NCBI GenBank assembly: GCA_947455875.1
Contig: CANGSD010000079.1
Location: forward strand, 1 to 6,343
Direction: 5' to 3'
Length of the DNA stretch: 6,343 nucleotides
From: Comamonadaceae bacterium
Lineage (GTDB): Bacteria; Pseudomonadota; Gammaproteobacteria; Burkholderiales; Burkholderiaceae
In this document: piece by piece, positions 1-5,818 of the stretch
Layout of the letters: every line of letters begins with the position of its first letter
Numbering within the stretch: position 1 is the first letter of the stretch
Program-made: the position numbers and the translations under genes
The notes under the pieces: generated by a model
The model's input: only the letters and a program-made list of their open reading frames with translations
Told to the model about the DNA's origin: nothing
Databases searched by the model: none

Positions 1-1
1 C

Positions 2-352
2 AACAAGATCTTGTTGATGTTCGTGATGATGTTGCTGATCGTGGTGGTCGGCACCGCGCTGGACTTCACGCCCACGGTCTTGATCCTCACGCCGGTGTTG
101 ATGCCAGTGGTCAAGGCCGCCGGCATCGATCCTGTGTACTTCGGTGTGCTGTTCATCATGAACAATGCCATCGGCCTGATCACGCCGCCGGTAGGCACCG
201 TGTTGAACGTGGTGTGCGGAGTGGCGAAGATCTCGATGGACCAGGCGTTTCGGGGCGTGCTGCCGTTCCTGATCGCCCAGTTGGTCGTGTTGTTCCTGCT
301 GATCTTGTTCCCCGACCTCGTGCTCGTTCCCCTGAAATGGTGGATGAGTTAA
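2..352 (+). CDS. dctM: TRAP transporter large permease DctM, C-terminal part (5' end outside window)
   Basis: This is the last 116 residues of the large membrane subunit of a tripartite ATP-independent periplasmic (TRAP) transporter, which carries solute across the inner membrane driven by an ion gradient. The reading frame is open from base 2 to TAA at 350-352, so the start lies upstream of the window. The sequence shows three hydrophobic blocks: residues about 4-35, 45-72 and 85-110 of this fragment. The segment MNNAIGLITPPVGT, containing the ITPPVG motif, is typical of the C-terminal half of DctM, as is the short polar tail after the last helix. Full-length DctM proteins are about 425-440 residues, so about three quarters is missing. 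It is followed after 49 bp by a DctP-type binding protein on the same strand, which is presumably its partner. The family call is firm; the substrate cannot be read from this part. Confidence 0.95.
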   Translation, partial: NKILLMFVMMLLIVVVGTALDFTPTVLILTPVLMPVVKAAGIDPVYFGVLFIMNNAIGLITPPVGTVLNVVCGVAKISMDQAFRGVLPFLIAQLVVLFLLILFPDLVLVPLKWWMS

Positions 353-388
353 TCTTTTCCCCTGACTGTTTTTCCAACCTGCAATAAC

Positions 389-396
389 GAAGGAGA
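389..396 (+). promoter_or_regulatory. Ribosome binding site of dctP-1
   Basis: GAAGGAGA lies 5 nt before the ATG at 402 and is a near-consensus Shine-Dalgarno sequence. It fixes the start of the binding protein and suits the high expression these periplasmic proteins need. The 49-bp gap after dctM shows no convincing -35/-10 pair, so dctP-1 is probably co-transcribed with dctM. Confidence 0.8.
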
Positions 397-401
397 CATC
401 C

Positions 402-1406
402 ATGTTCAAACGCAGAACCCTGGCTATCGCTGGTGCCGCCCTCCTGGTGGCCACCTCGAGCTTCGCGCAATTCGCCGAGCGCACCATCAAGTTCACCAAC
501 GGCGTCGCCGCCGACCATCCGGTGGCCGATGGCGTCAAGCGCATGCAGGAAGTGCTCAATCAGCGTACCGGCGGCAAGATGAAGATCAATGCCTTCTGGG
601 GCGGTGCAGCGGGCGGTGACCTGCCGGCCACCCAGGCCCTGCGCGCTGGTACCCAGGAAATGGTGTGCACCTCCAGCTCGCCGCTGGTGGGCATCGTCAA
701 GGAGTTGGGCGTGTTCGACCTGCCCTTCCTGTTTGCCAACGAGAAAGAGGCCGACGCGGTGCTCGATGGCCCGGCTGGACGCTACTTCAACCAAAAGCTC
801 GAGGCCGCCGGCCTGATCAACCTGGCTTACTGGGAAAACGGCTTTCGTAACCTGACCAACAGCCGTCGCCCGGTCACCAAGGTGGAAGACTTCAACGGCG
901 TGAAGGTGCGTGTGATGCAAAACAACATCTTCCTGGACACCTTCAAGACCCTGGGCACCAACGCTGTGCCCATGGCCTTCGGCGAAGTGTTCACCGCGCT
1001 GGAGACCAAGACCATCGACGGCCAGGAGAACCCCTTCGTGACCATCGACACCTCCAAGTTCTACGAGGTGCAGAAGTTCCTGAGCGTCACCCGCCATGCC
1101 TACACCCCCTTCCTGGTGCTTTACAGCAAGCGTCTGTGGGACCAGCTGAGCCCCCAGGAGCAGGCGGCCCTGCGTGAGGCAGCCGTCGAAGGCCAGAAGG
1201 CCCAGCGCGCTTCCATCCGCGCCCAGAGCGACAAGGCACTGGCTGCCCTGCGCGCCAAGGGCATGCAGGTCAACGAGATTTCGGCCGCCGAGCAGCGCCG
1301 CATGTTCGACACGGTCAAGCCGGTGTACGACAAGCACCGCGAGACCATCGGCGCCGAGGCGATCAACACCGTGTTTGATGCATTGAAGCGCGCGCGCGGC
1401 GGCTGA
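402..1406 (+). CDS. dctP: TRAP transporter substrate-binding protein, DctP family (copy 1)
   Basis: A 334-residue periplasmic solute-binding protein that captures a carboxylate ligand and delivers it to the TRAP membrane subunits. Residues 1-22 form a Sec signal peptide: basic MFKRR, a hydrophobic core, and probable cleavage after SFA. Family hallmarks are visible: WENGFRN at 144-150, a GVKVR segment with Arg170, and IDGQENP with Asn210. The 40-residue spacing from Arg170 to Asn210 matches the carboxylate-binding Arg147 and the Asn187 of the sialate protein SiaP (from memory), so an acidic ligand is expected. The length is normal for the family. It follows dctM by 49 bp and is closed by a strong terminator at 1419-1456, which marks the end of a transport transcript. 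The start is supported by a strong ribosome binding site. The ligand is not identifiable by eye; the adjoining dehydratases point to a sugar acid or hydroxy acid (inference). Confidence 0.96.
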   Translation: MFKRRTLAIAGAALLVATSSFAQFAERTIKFTNGVAADHPVADGVKRMQEVLNQRTGGKMKINAFWGGAAGGDLPATQALRAGTQEMVCTSSSPLVGIVKELGVFDLPFLFANEKEADAVLDGPAGRYFNQKLEAAGLINLAYWENGFRNLTNSRRPVTKVEDFNGVKVRVMQNNIFLDTFKTLGTNAVPMAFGEVFTALETKTIDGQENPFVTIDTSKFYEVQKFLSVTRHAYTPFLVLYSKRLWDQLSPQEQAALREAAVEGQKAQRASIRAQSDKALAALRAKGMQVNEISAAEQRRMFDTVKPVYDKHRETIGAEAINTVFDALKRARGG

Positions 1407-1418
1407 TGCCGTTGGCGC

Positions 1419-1456
1419 AGGGGTCGCAAGGGCTTGCCTTTGCGGCCCCTTTTTTC
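1419..1456 (+). terminator. Rho-independent terminator after dctP-1
   Basis: The arm 1420-1432 pairs over 13 positions with 1437-1449 (two G-U pairs), around a 4-base CTTG loop. A1419 also pairs with T1450. The stem runs directly into six T residues at 1450-1455. This is a textbook intrinsic terminator 13 bp after the dctP-1 stop. It lies only about 43 bp before the next gene, so it may act as a partial terminator that lowers expression of the downstream dehydratases relative to the binding protein. Confidence 0.9.
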
Positions 1457-1498
1457 ATTGTGACCCCCGCCTGACCTGTTTGCCTGAAGGCTGCCTCC

Positions 1499-2698
1499 AT
1501 GAAGATCACCCAAGTCGAAACCATCCGCCTCGGCGAGTTCCCCAACATCCTGTGGGTGCGTCTGCACACCGACGAGGGCCTGGTGGGTTTGGGCGAGACC
1601 TTCATGGGCGCACAGGCCGTCGAGGCCTATCTGCACGAGTGGGTGGCACCCAAACTGGTGGGCACCGACCCTCTTGCGATTGAATCGCGCAACCGCGACA
1701 TCACCGGCTACCTGGGCTGGCGCGGATCCGGTGTCGAGACCCGTGGCAATTCAGCGGTGGACATCGCGCTGTGGGACATCTTTGGCAAGGCCGCCGGCAT
1801 GCCGGTGCACACCGCCTTGGGTGGCAAGAGCCGCGACGCGATTCGCATCTACAACACCTGCGCCGGCTACAAGTACGTGCGCAGCACCGTGAACCAGAAC
1901 ACGGCCAACTGGGGTCTGGGCCAGAACGCGGGCCCCTATGAGGACCTCGAGGGCTTTCTGTATCGTGCCGACGAAGTGGCGCAGTCGCTGCTGTCCGAGG
2001 GCATCACCGCGATGAAGATCTGGCCCTTTGACATGGCTGCCGAACGCAGTTACGGCCAGTACATCAGCAACGAGGACCTGAGCACGGCGCTCGAGCCCTT
2101 TCGCAAGATCCGTCAGGCCGTGGGCGATCGCATGGACATCATGGTCGAATTCCACAGCCTGTGGCGCCTGCCCATGGCCCGCAAGATCGCCCGCGCCCTA
2201 GAGGAGTTCAACACCTTCTGGCACGAAGACGCGATCCGCATGGACAGCCTGGACCTGCTCAAGGCCTATGCCCAAGACTGCAAGGCCCTGGTCTGCGCCA
2301 GCGAAACGCTGTCCTACAAATGGGGTTTCAAGGACTACCTTGAGACCGGCGTGGCCGGTGTGGCCATGCTCGATTTGAGCTGGTGTGGTGGCTTGTCGGA
2401 GGCGCGCAAGATCGCCGCCATGGCCGACGCCTGGCAGCTGCCGGTGGCGCCGCATGACTGCACCGGACCGGTGGTGTGGACGGCGTCCACCCACCTGTCG
2501 CTGCATGCGCCCAACGCGCTGGTGCAAGAGAGCGTGCGTGCCTTCTACACCGGTTGGTACAAGGAGCTGGTCACCGAGCTGCCCCATGTGGACAAGCAAG
2601 GGATGATCCATCTGAATGACAAGCCGGGCCTGGGGCTGGAGCTGCTGCCCGACTTGCACCAACGCGCCGACGCGATCGTGCGTGTCTCGAAAGCCTGA
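1499..2698 (+). CDS. Mandelate racemase/enolase-superfamily enzyme, probable sugar-acid dehydratase with a variant active site
   Basis: A 399-residue enolase-superfamily protein: an N-terminal capping domain (about 1-115) followed by a modified TIM barrel. Such enzymes abstract the proton alpha to a carboxylate with Mg2+ help; most MR-subgroup members with a His-Asp dyad are acid-sugar dehydratases. Putative metal ligands are Glu217, Glu243 and Glu269, each 26 residues apart as in mandelate racemase. The dyad is Asp292 and His319, again at mandelate-racemase spacing (23 and 27). Two features differ: the second-strand KxK motif reads K173-I-W175, and the first ligand is Glu in an E217-F-H219 motif. 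The latter resembles the D-x-H motif of galactonate/mannonate dehydratases, whose His acts as acid. The stretch between Lys173 and the first ligand is 13 residues longer than in mandelate racemase. GAAGG at 1486-1490, 8 nt upstream, supports the ATG. It lies 16 bp before a second superfamily member. Dehydration of an aldonate or aldarate is likely; the substrate is unknown. Confidence 0.93.
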   Translation: MKITQVETIRLGEFPNILWVRLHTDEGLVGLGETFMGAQAVEAYLHEWVAPKLVGTDPLAIESRNRDITGYLGWRGSGVETRGNSAVDIALWDIFGKAAGMPVHTALGGKSRDAIRIYNTCAGYKYVRSTVNQNTANWGLGQNAGPYEDLEGFLYRADEVAQSLLSEGITAMKIWPFDMAAERSYGQYISNEDLSTALEPFRKIRQAVGDRMDIMVEFHSLWRLPMARKIARALEEFNTFWHEDAIRMDSLDLLKAYAQDCKALVCASETLSYKWGFKDYLETGVAGVAMLDLSWCGGLSEARKIAAMADAWQLPVAPHDCTGPVVWTASTHLSLHAPNALVQESVRAFYTGWYKELVTELPHVDKQGMIHLNDKPGLGLELLPDLHQRADAIVRVSKA

Positions 2699-2704
2699 GA
2701 GTTC

Positions 2705-2708
2705 GGAG
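2705..2708 (+). promoter_or_regulatory. Ribosome binding site that decides the start of the second dehydratase
   Basis: GGAG lies 6 nt before the ATG at 2715. The frame stays open back to an ATG at 2616, inside the upstream gene. Translation from 2715 begins MKITAVTPF, the normal N-terminus of the family and parallel to MKITQVETI of the preceding enzyme, so 2715 is the true start. Confidence 0.75.
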
Positions 2709-2714
2709 TCCGTC

Positions 2715-3830
2715 ATGAAGATCACTGCCGTCACGCCCTTCATCCTGCATGTGCCAGTGACTGGCGCCATGATTGCCGACAGCACCCACACCGTCACCCA
2801 TTGGGGCGTGGTGGGGGCGCGCATCGATACGGACAACGGTCTCTCGGGCTACGGCTTCACTGGCACCCATGCCCACCTGCCCAGTGACCAGTTGATCACG
2901 CGCTGCATCGACACCTGCTACGCGCCGCTGCTGGTGGGCGAGGACGCCAACGACGTGCAGCGCCTGTGGCTCAAGCTGGCACGCCAGCCCGCCTTGCAGT
3001 GGGTGGGGCGCGCCGGCATCACCACGCTGGCCCATGCGGCCGTGGACGTCGCACTGTGGGACCTCAAGGCCAAGGCGGTGGAGCAACCCCTGTGGAAGCT
3101 GCTCGGGGGGCAGGTGCGCGAGCAGGTGAGGGCCTACAACACCGACATCGGTTGGCTCAGTATTCCCGATGGCGCTTTGGTGGAAGGCGCCAAGCGCGCG
3201 GTGGACCAGGGCTTCACTGGCGTGAAGATCAAGGTCGGTTCATCGCAGGTCGACCGCGACCTGCGCCGCTTGGCCGCCGTGCGCCATGCGATTGGCGACA
3301 GCATCACGATGGCCGTCGATGGCAACGGCAAATGGGACCTGCCCACCTGCCTGCGCTTTTGCAAGGGGGCCGCCGACCTCGATCTGTTCTGGTTTGAAGA
3401 GCCCCTGTGGTACGACGACGTCAAGGCGCACGCCGAACTCGCGCGCGCGCAGTCGATTCCGGTGGCCCTGGGCGAGCAGCTCTACTCCACCGAGGCCTTC
3501 TCAGAGTTTTTTCATCAGAACGCGATTCACTGGGTGCAGCCCGATGTCACGCGCATGGCCGGCATCACCGATGTCTGGCGCGTGTGCGAGACCGCGCACA
3601 GCTACCGACTGCCGGTGGCGCCGCACGCGGGCGACATGAGTCAGGTGCATGTGCACCTGAATTACGCCCACCCGGCGTGTGCCGTGCTGGAATACATCCC
3701 CTGGATCAAGGACTGCTTCACCGACCCGGCTGAAGTGGTCGACGGCCATTTCCGGCTGCCGCAGCTGCCGGGGGCGGGGACGACGCCGGTGCCGCAGGCG
3801 TGGGAGCGTTATCGCAAGCCGGCCGCCTAG
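2715..3830 (+). CDS. Mandelate racemase-subgroup enolase-superfamily enzyme, probable acid-sugar dehydratase
   Basis: A 371-residue enolase-superfamily protein with a capping domain (about 1-130) and a barrel (about 135-350). The whole mandelate-racemase catalytic set is visible at exact spacing: K171-I-K173 on the second strand, metal ligands Asp202 (VDGNG), Glu228 (WFEEP) and Glu254 (LGEQ), and Asp277 with His304 (APHAG) as the dyad. Glu326 near the C-terminus probably matches the active-site Glu of the last strand. In this subgroup the set usually means Lys or His abstracts the proton and His then acts as acid to expel the beta-hydroxyl, giving a 2-keto-3-deoxy acid; racemases and epimerases share it. 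At 371 residues it is shorter than typical L-fuconate dehydratases (about 430). It begins 16 bp after the preceding paralogue and is co-transcribed with it, and it converges on the SDR gene 21 bp downstream. Family and chemistry are firm; the substrate (tartrate-, talarate- or aldonate-like) is open. Confidence 0.94.
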   Translation: MKITAVTPFILHVPVTGAMIADSTHTVTHWGVVGARIDTDNGLSGYGFTGTHAHLPSDQLITRCIDTCYAPLLVGEDANDVQRLWLKLARQPALQWVGRAGITTLAHAAVDVALWDLKAKAVEQPLWKLLGGQVREQVRAYNTDIGWLSIPDGALVEGAKRAVDQGFTGVKIKVGSSQVDRDLRRLAAVRHAIGDSITMAVDGNGKWDLPTCLRFCKGAADLDLFWFEEPLWYDDVKAHAELARAQSIPVALGEQLYSTEAFSEFFHQNAIHWVQPDVTRMAGITDVWRVCETAHSYRLPVAPHAGDMSQVHVHLNYAHPACAVLEYIPWIKDCFTDPAEVVDGHFRLPQLPGAGTTPVPQAWERYRKPAA

Positions 3831-3851
3831 CAGCCCCAGGACGGAGCACCC

Positions 3852-4598
3852 TCAGATCGTGATGCCGCCGTCCACGTTATAGGCCTGTCCGGTCACGAAG
3901 GCCGCTTCGTCGCTGGCCAGAAACACCACCAGCGGCGCAATCTCGTGCGCCTGGGCCAGACGCCCCAGCGGTTGGCGCGCGACGAAGGCCTGACGCGCCG
4001 CCACCGGATCGTCGTAGGCATTGATGCGGTCTTGCAGCGAAGGCGTATCCACCGTGCCCGGACAAATCGCATTGCAGCGAACCCGCTGGCCCACATAGTC
4101 GGCCGCCACGCTCTTGGTCAGGCCGATCACGGCGGCCTTGGAAGTGCCGTAGATGAAGCGATTGGGCAGACCCTTGATGCTGCTGCACACGCTGGACATA
4201 TTGATGATGCTGGCGCCGCCCGCCGTCTTGGCGCGCTCGATCATGCCGGGGAGGGCGGCCTGGATGGTCCAGAACTGCGAGCGCACGTTCAGGTTGAAGG
4301 CGAAGTTCCAGTCGTCGTCGGTGGCTTGCGCGATGGTGCCGTTGTGAACAAAGCCCGCGCAGTTGAACAAGACGTCCAGCGGCGGTAAGCCACTCACGAA
4401 ACGGTTGATGGCGGCCCTGTCCAGAACATCCAGCGTGGCGGTGCGCACGCCAGGCGCATCGCCATAGGCGGTCAGCAGCGCCGGATTCACGTCGGTGGCC
4501 CAGACCTGCGCGCCCTCGGCGGCCAGCGCCAGCGCGGTGGCTTTGCCGATGCCCTGGCCCGCTGCCGTCACGAGTGCGGTTTTTCCCTTGAGTCGCAT
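3852..4598 (-). CDS. Short-chain dehydrogenase/reductase, similar to BDH2 and 2-keto-3-deoxy-L-fuconate dehydrogenases
   Basis: A 248-residue classical SDR, cytosolic and NAD-dependent. The cofactor motif TAAGQGIG spans 11-18, with Ala in place of the usual first Gly. Asp36 after the second strand favours NAD over NADP. FNCAG covers 78-82, Asn104 lies in NLNVRS, and the catalytic residues are Ser136, Tyr150 and Lys154 (YGTSK). From memory it is strikingly like human BDH2/DHRS6 through the segments AGFVH, NLNVRS, SSIKG/SSVKG, KAAVIGLTKSVAAD and CPGTVDTPSLQ. The three BDH2 arginines that line its carboxylate pocket appear as Arg147, Arg191 and Arg208, all shifted by +3. Bacterial relatives oxidise the C4 hydroxyl of 2-keto-3-deoxy-L-fuconate or -rhamnonate to the 2,4-diketo acid. 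That would place it one step after a dehydratase. AGGAGA (complement of 4604-4609), 5 nt upstream, supports the start. It diverges from dctP-2 and converges on the dehydratases. Plain 3-hydroxybutyrate dehydrogenase activity is the main alternative. Confidence 0.93.
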   Translation of the reverse strand: MRLKGKTALVTAAGQGIGKATALALAAEGAQVWATDVNPALLTAYGDAPGVRTATLDVLDRAAINRFVSGLPPLDVLFNCAGFVHNGTIAQATDDDWNFAFNLNVRSQFWTIQAALPGMIERAKTAGGASIINMSSVCSSIKGLPNRFIYGTSKAAVIGLTKSVAADYVGQRVRCNAICPGTVDTPSLQDRINAYDDPVAARQAFVARQPLGRLAQAHEIAPLVVFLASDEAAFVTGQAYNVDGGITI

Positions 4599-4661
4599 GG
4601 GGGTCTCCTGAATCGTCTGGTTAAGGGTTTTCTCTAGGGGGCGCAGCGCGCGCCTCTAATC

Positions 4662-4679
4662 ATCATACGAATCATACGA
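4662..4679. repeat. Exact tandem 9-bp repeat, candidate operator
   Basis: ATCATACGA occurs twice head to tail (4662-4670 and 4671-4679). On the other strand this reads TCGTATGAT twice. The repeat sits in the centre of the divergent promoter region, about 64 bp from the SDR start and 57 bp from the dctP-2 start, where a shared operator would be expected. Each unit contains a TNGT-type half-site seen in GntR-family operators, but the full palindrome of such sites is not present, so the regulator family is a guess. Confidence 0.5.
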
Positions 4680-4725
4680 CGGACCGCTCGCTGGGCCTGC
4701 GTGTGCTTTCACCCCAACATCCATC

Positions 4726-4730
4726 AGGAG
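4726..4730 (+). promoter_or_regulatory. Ribosome binding site that decides the start of dctP-2
   Basis: AGGAG lies 5 nt before the ATG at 4736. The frame is open further up to a GTG at 4703, but translation from there would put 11 polar residues before the signal peptide. Starting at 4736 gives a standard MIKRH basic N-region, so 4736 is chosen. Confidence 0.75.
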
Positions 4731-4735
4731 ACGAC

Positions 4736-5722
4736 ATGATCAAACGCCATGCACTTAAGACCCTCGCTGCCTGCGCAGCGCTGGCCGTATCTCTGGGCAT
4801 TCCGGGTCTGGCCCAGGCCCAGACCAAGCTCAAATGGGCGCACGTCTACGAGACCTCCGAGCCGTATCACAAGTGGTCGGTGTGGGCCGCTGACGAATTC
4901 AAGAAGCGCACCAACGGCAAGTTCGAGATTCAGGTCTTCCCGGCTTCCAGCCTGGGCAAGGAAAGCGACATCAACCAGGGTCTGCAACTGGGCACGGTCG
5001 ACATCATCCTCACCGGCGCATCGTTTGCCTCCAACTCCTTTCCGCGCCTCGCGGTGAGCTACTACCCGTTCACTTTCCGTGATGCGGACCATGTGATCAA
5101 GTACGGCCAGAGCGATGTGTTCCGCGAACTCACCGACGGCTACAAGAAGGCCACCGGCAACACCGTGACCGCGCTGACCTACTACGGCGCCCGTCACGCC
5201 ACCAGCAACAAGCTCTTTACCAACTGCGACCAGATGAAGGGCCTGAAGATGCGTGTGCCGGACTCGCCGGCCTACACCGCGCTGCCCCGCGCCTGCGGCG
5301 CCAACCCGACGCCCATCGCCTTCGCCGAGGTCTACCTGGCCCTGCAAAACGGCACCGTCGACGCGCAGGAAAACCCGCTGCCCACCATCGAAGCCAAGAA
5401 GTTCTTCGAGGTCCAGAAAAACATCATCCTCACCGGCCACATCGCCGACGCGCTGCTCACGGTGGTCTCGCCCAGCACCATGAACCGCATGAATGCCGCC
5501 GAGCAGAAGCTCTTTGCCGACATCTCGCGCGAAGCGGCTGTCAATGCCACCAACGAAATCCGCAAGCGTGAAGGCGAGCTCGCCGACGAGTTCCGCAAGA
5601 AAGGCATCAACGTCGTCACCGTGGACCGCAGCGACTTCCAGCAGCGTGTGCTCAAGGCCATCACCTTCGAATCCATGAAGCTGGATAAGCGCGACTGGGA
5701 TCGCATCATCGCGATCAAGTAA
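4736..5722 (+). CDS. dctP: TRAP transporter substrate-binding protein, DctP family (copy 2)
   Basis: A 328-residue periplasmic binding protein for a second TRAP transporter. Residues 1-28 form a Sec signal peptide with a basic MIKRH start, an Ala/Leu-rich core and cleavage after AQA. The mature protein opens with KLKWAHVYE, typical of DctP. Three putative ligand residues sit at the exact spacing of SiaP Arg127, Arg147 and Asn187 (from memory): Arg153 in YGARH, Arg173 in GLKMRVP and Asn213 in VDAQENP, so a carboxylate ligand is expected. The mature domain differs clearly from DctP-1: YYGARHATSNK stands where DctP-1 has WENGFRNLTNS. This makes it a separate lineage rather than a recent duplicate. 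It is transcribed away from the SDR gene through a 137-bp control region and is followed, after a hairpin, by DctQ. Its ligand is unknown; by context it is a sugar acid or hydroxy acid (inference). Confidence 0.96.
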   Translation: MIKRHALKTLAACAALAVSLGIPGLAQAQTKLKWAHVYETSEPYHKWSVWAADEFKKRTNGKFEIQVFPASSLGKESDINQGLQLGTVDIILTGASFASNSFPRLAVSYYPFTFRDADHVIKYGQSDVFRELTDGYKKATGNTVTALTYYGARHATSNKLFTNCDQMKGLKMRVPDSPAYTALPRACGANPTPIAFAEVYLALQNGTVDAQENPLPTIEAKKFFEVQKNIILTGHIADALLTVVSPSTMNRMNAAEQKLFADISREAAVNATNEIRKREGELADEFRKKGINVVTVDRSDFQQRVLKAITFESMKLDKRDWDRIIAIK

Positions 5723-5735
5723 TCGTCTCTGCGCT

Positions 5736-5775
5736 CACGGGCCCGAGGGGTGGTCGCACCGCCCTCGGGCCCGTG
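5736..5775 (+). other. Strong intercistronic hairpin between dctP-2 and dctQ
   Basis: The arm 5736-5749 is perfectly complementary to 5762-5775 over 14 bp, nearly all G/C, with a 12-base loop. No T-tract follows; only TTT at 5785-5787 comes some 9 bases later. It is therefore more likely an mRNA-stabilising or partial-termination stem than a full intrinsic terminator. Such stems after a binding-protein gene can keep its message more abundant than that of the membrane subunits downstream, which fits its place here (inference). Confidence 0.75.
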
Positions 5776-5806
5776 GTGCATCGAGTTTCTTGGAATTTCT
5801 TCTTGC

Positions 5807-5811
5807 GAAGG
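5807..5811 (+). promoter_or_regulatory. Ribosome binding site of dctQ
   Basis: GAAGG lies 7 nt before the ATG at 5819. It favours this codon over the in-frame ATGs at codons 7 and 11, which have no comparable purine-rich sequence at the right distance. Confidence 0.6.
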
Positions 5812-5818
5812 CGCCACC

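Larger units (their letters stand above)
4599..4735. promoter_or_regulatory. Divergent intergenic control region between the SDR gene and dctP-2
   Basis: These 137 bp separate the divergent SDR and dctP-2 starts and must hold promoters for at least one, probably both, directions. The middle is the only A/T-rich patch of the window (about 4656-4680). On the minus strand the hexamer TATGAT occurs twice there, at the complements of 4662-4667 and 4671-4676. It resembles a -10 box, but no good -35 box is visible at the right distance. A transcription-factor site is likely here because of the tandem repeat described separately. Exact promoters cannot be assigned by eye. Confidence 0.6.

Noticed and set aside
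180..1337. Long open frame on the minus strand (385 codons) opposite dctM and dctP-1
   Set aside because: It is antisense to two firmly identified genes and its translation is low-complexity, rich in Gly, His, Leu, Val and Arg, as expected of a shadow of G/C-biased codons. No family is recognisable.
2438..2454. 17-bp identical stretch shared with 3609-3625
   Set aside because: Both copies encode the conserved LPVAPH active-site segment of the two homologous enzymes, so shared ancestry and codon bias explain it; it is not a mobile or recombination repeat.
2616..2714. Upstream extension of the second dehydratase to an ATG at 2616
   Set aside because: The added 33 residues (Cys, Arg and Ser rich) overlap the end of the first dehydratase and do not resemble the family N-terminus. 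A ribosome binding site sits before 2715 instead.
2198..2836. Minus-strand open frame of 212 codons opposite both dehydratases
   Set aside because: It spans the junction of two real plus-strand genes, has no recognisable motif, and its composition fits an antisense shadow.
3642..3659. Near-perfect palindrome with 8-bp arms (CAGGTGCA / TGCACCTG) and a 2-base spacer
   Set aside because: It lies inside the second dehydratase and encodes the Q-V-H-V-H-L stretch just after the catalytic His. It is most simply explained by alternating Val and His codons; nothing suggests an operator there.
3831..3851. Possible bidirectional terminator between the convergent dehydratase and SDR genes
   Set aside because: The 21-bp gap has no convincing inverted repeat or T-tract on either strand.
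4637..4657. Imperfect G/C stem-loop in the leader of the SDR gene
   Set aside because: Only five good pairs plus wobble pairs around a 5-base loop, with no T-tract. This is common by chance in such G/C-rich sequence.
4724..5440. Minus-strand open frame of 238 codons opposite dctP-2
   Set aside because: Antisense to a clear binding-protein gene, with Gly/Val/Arg-rich translation and no domain pattern.
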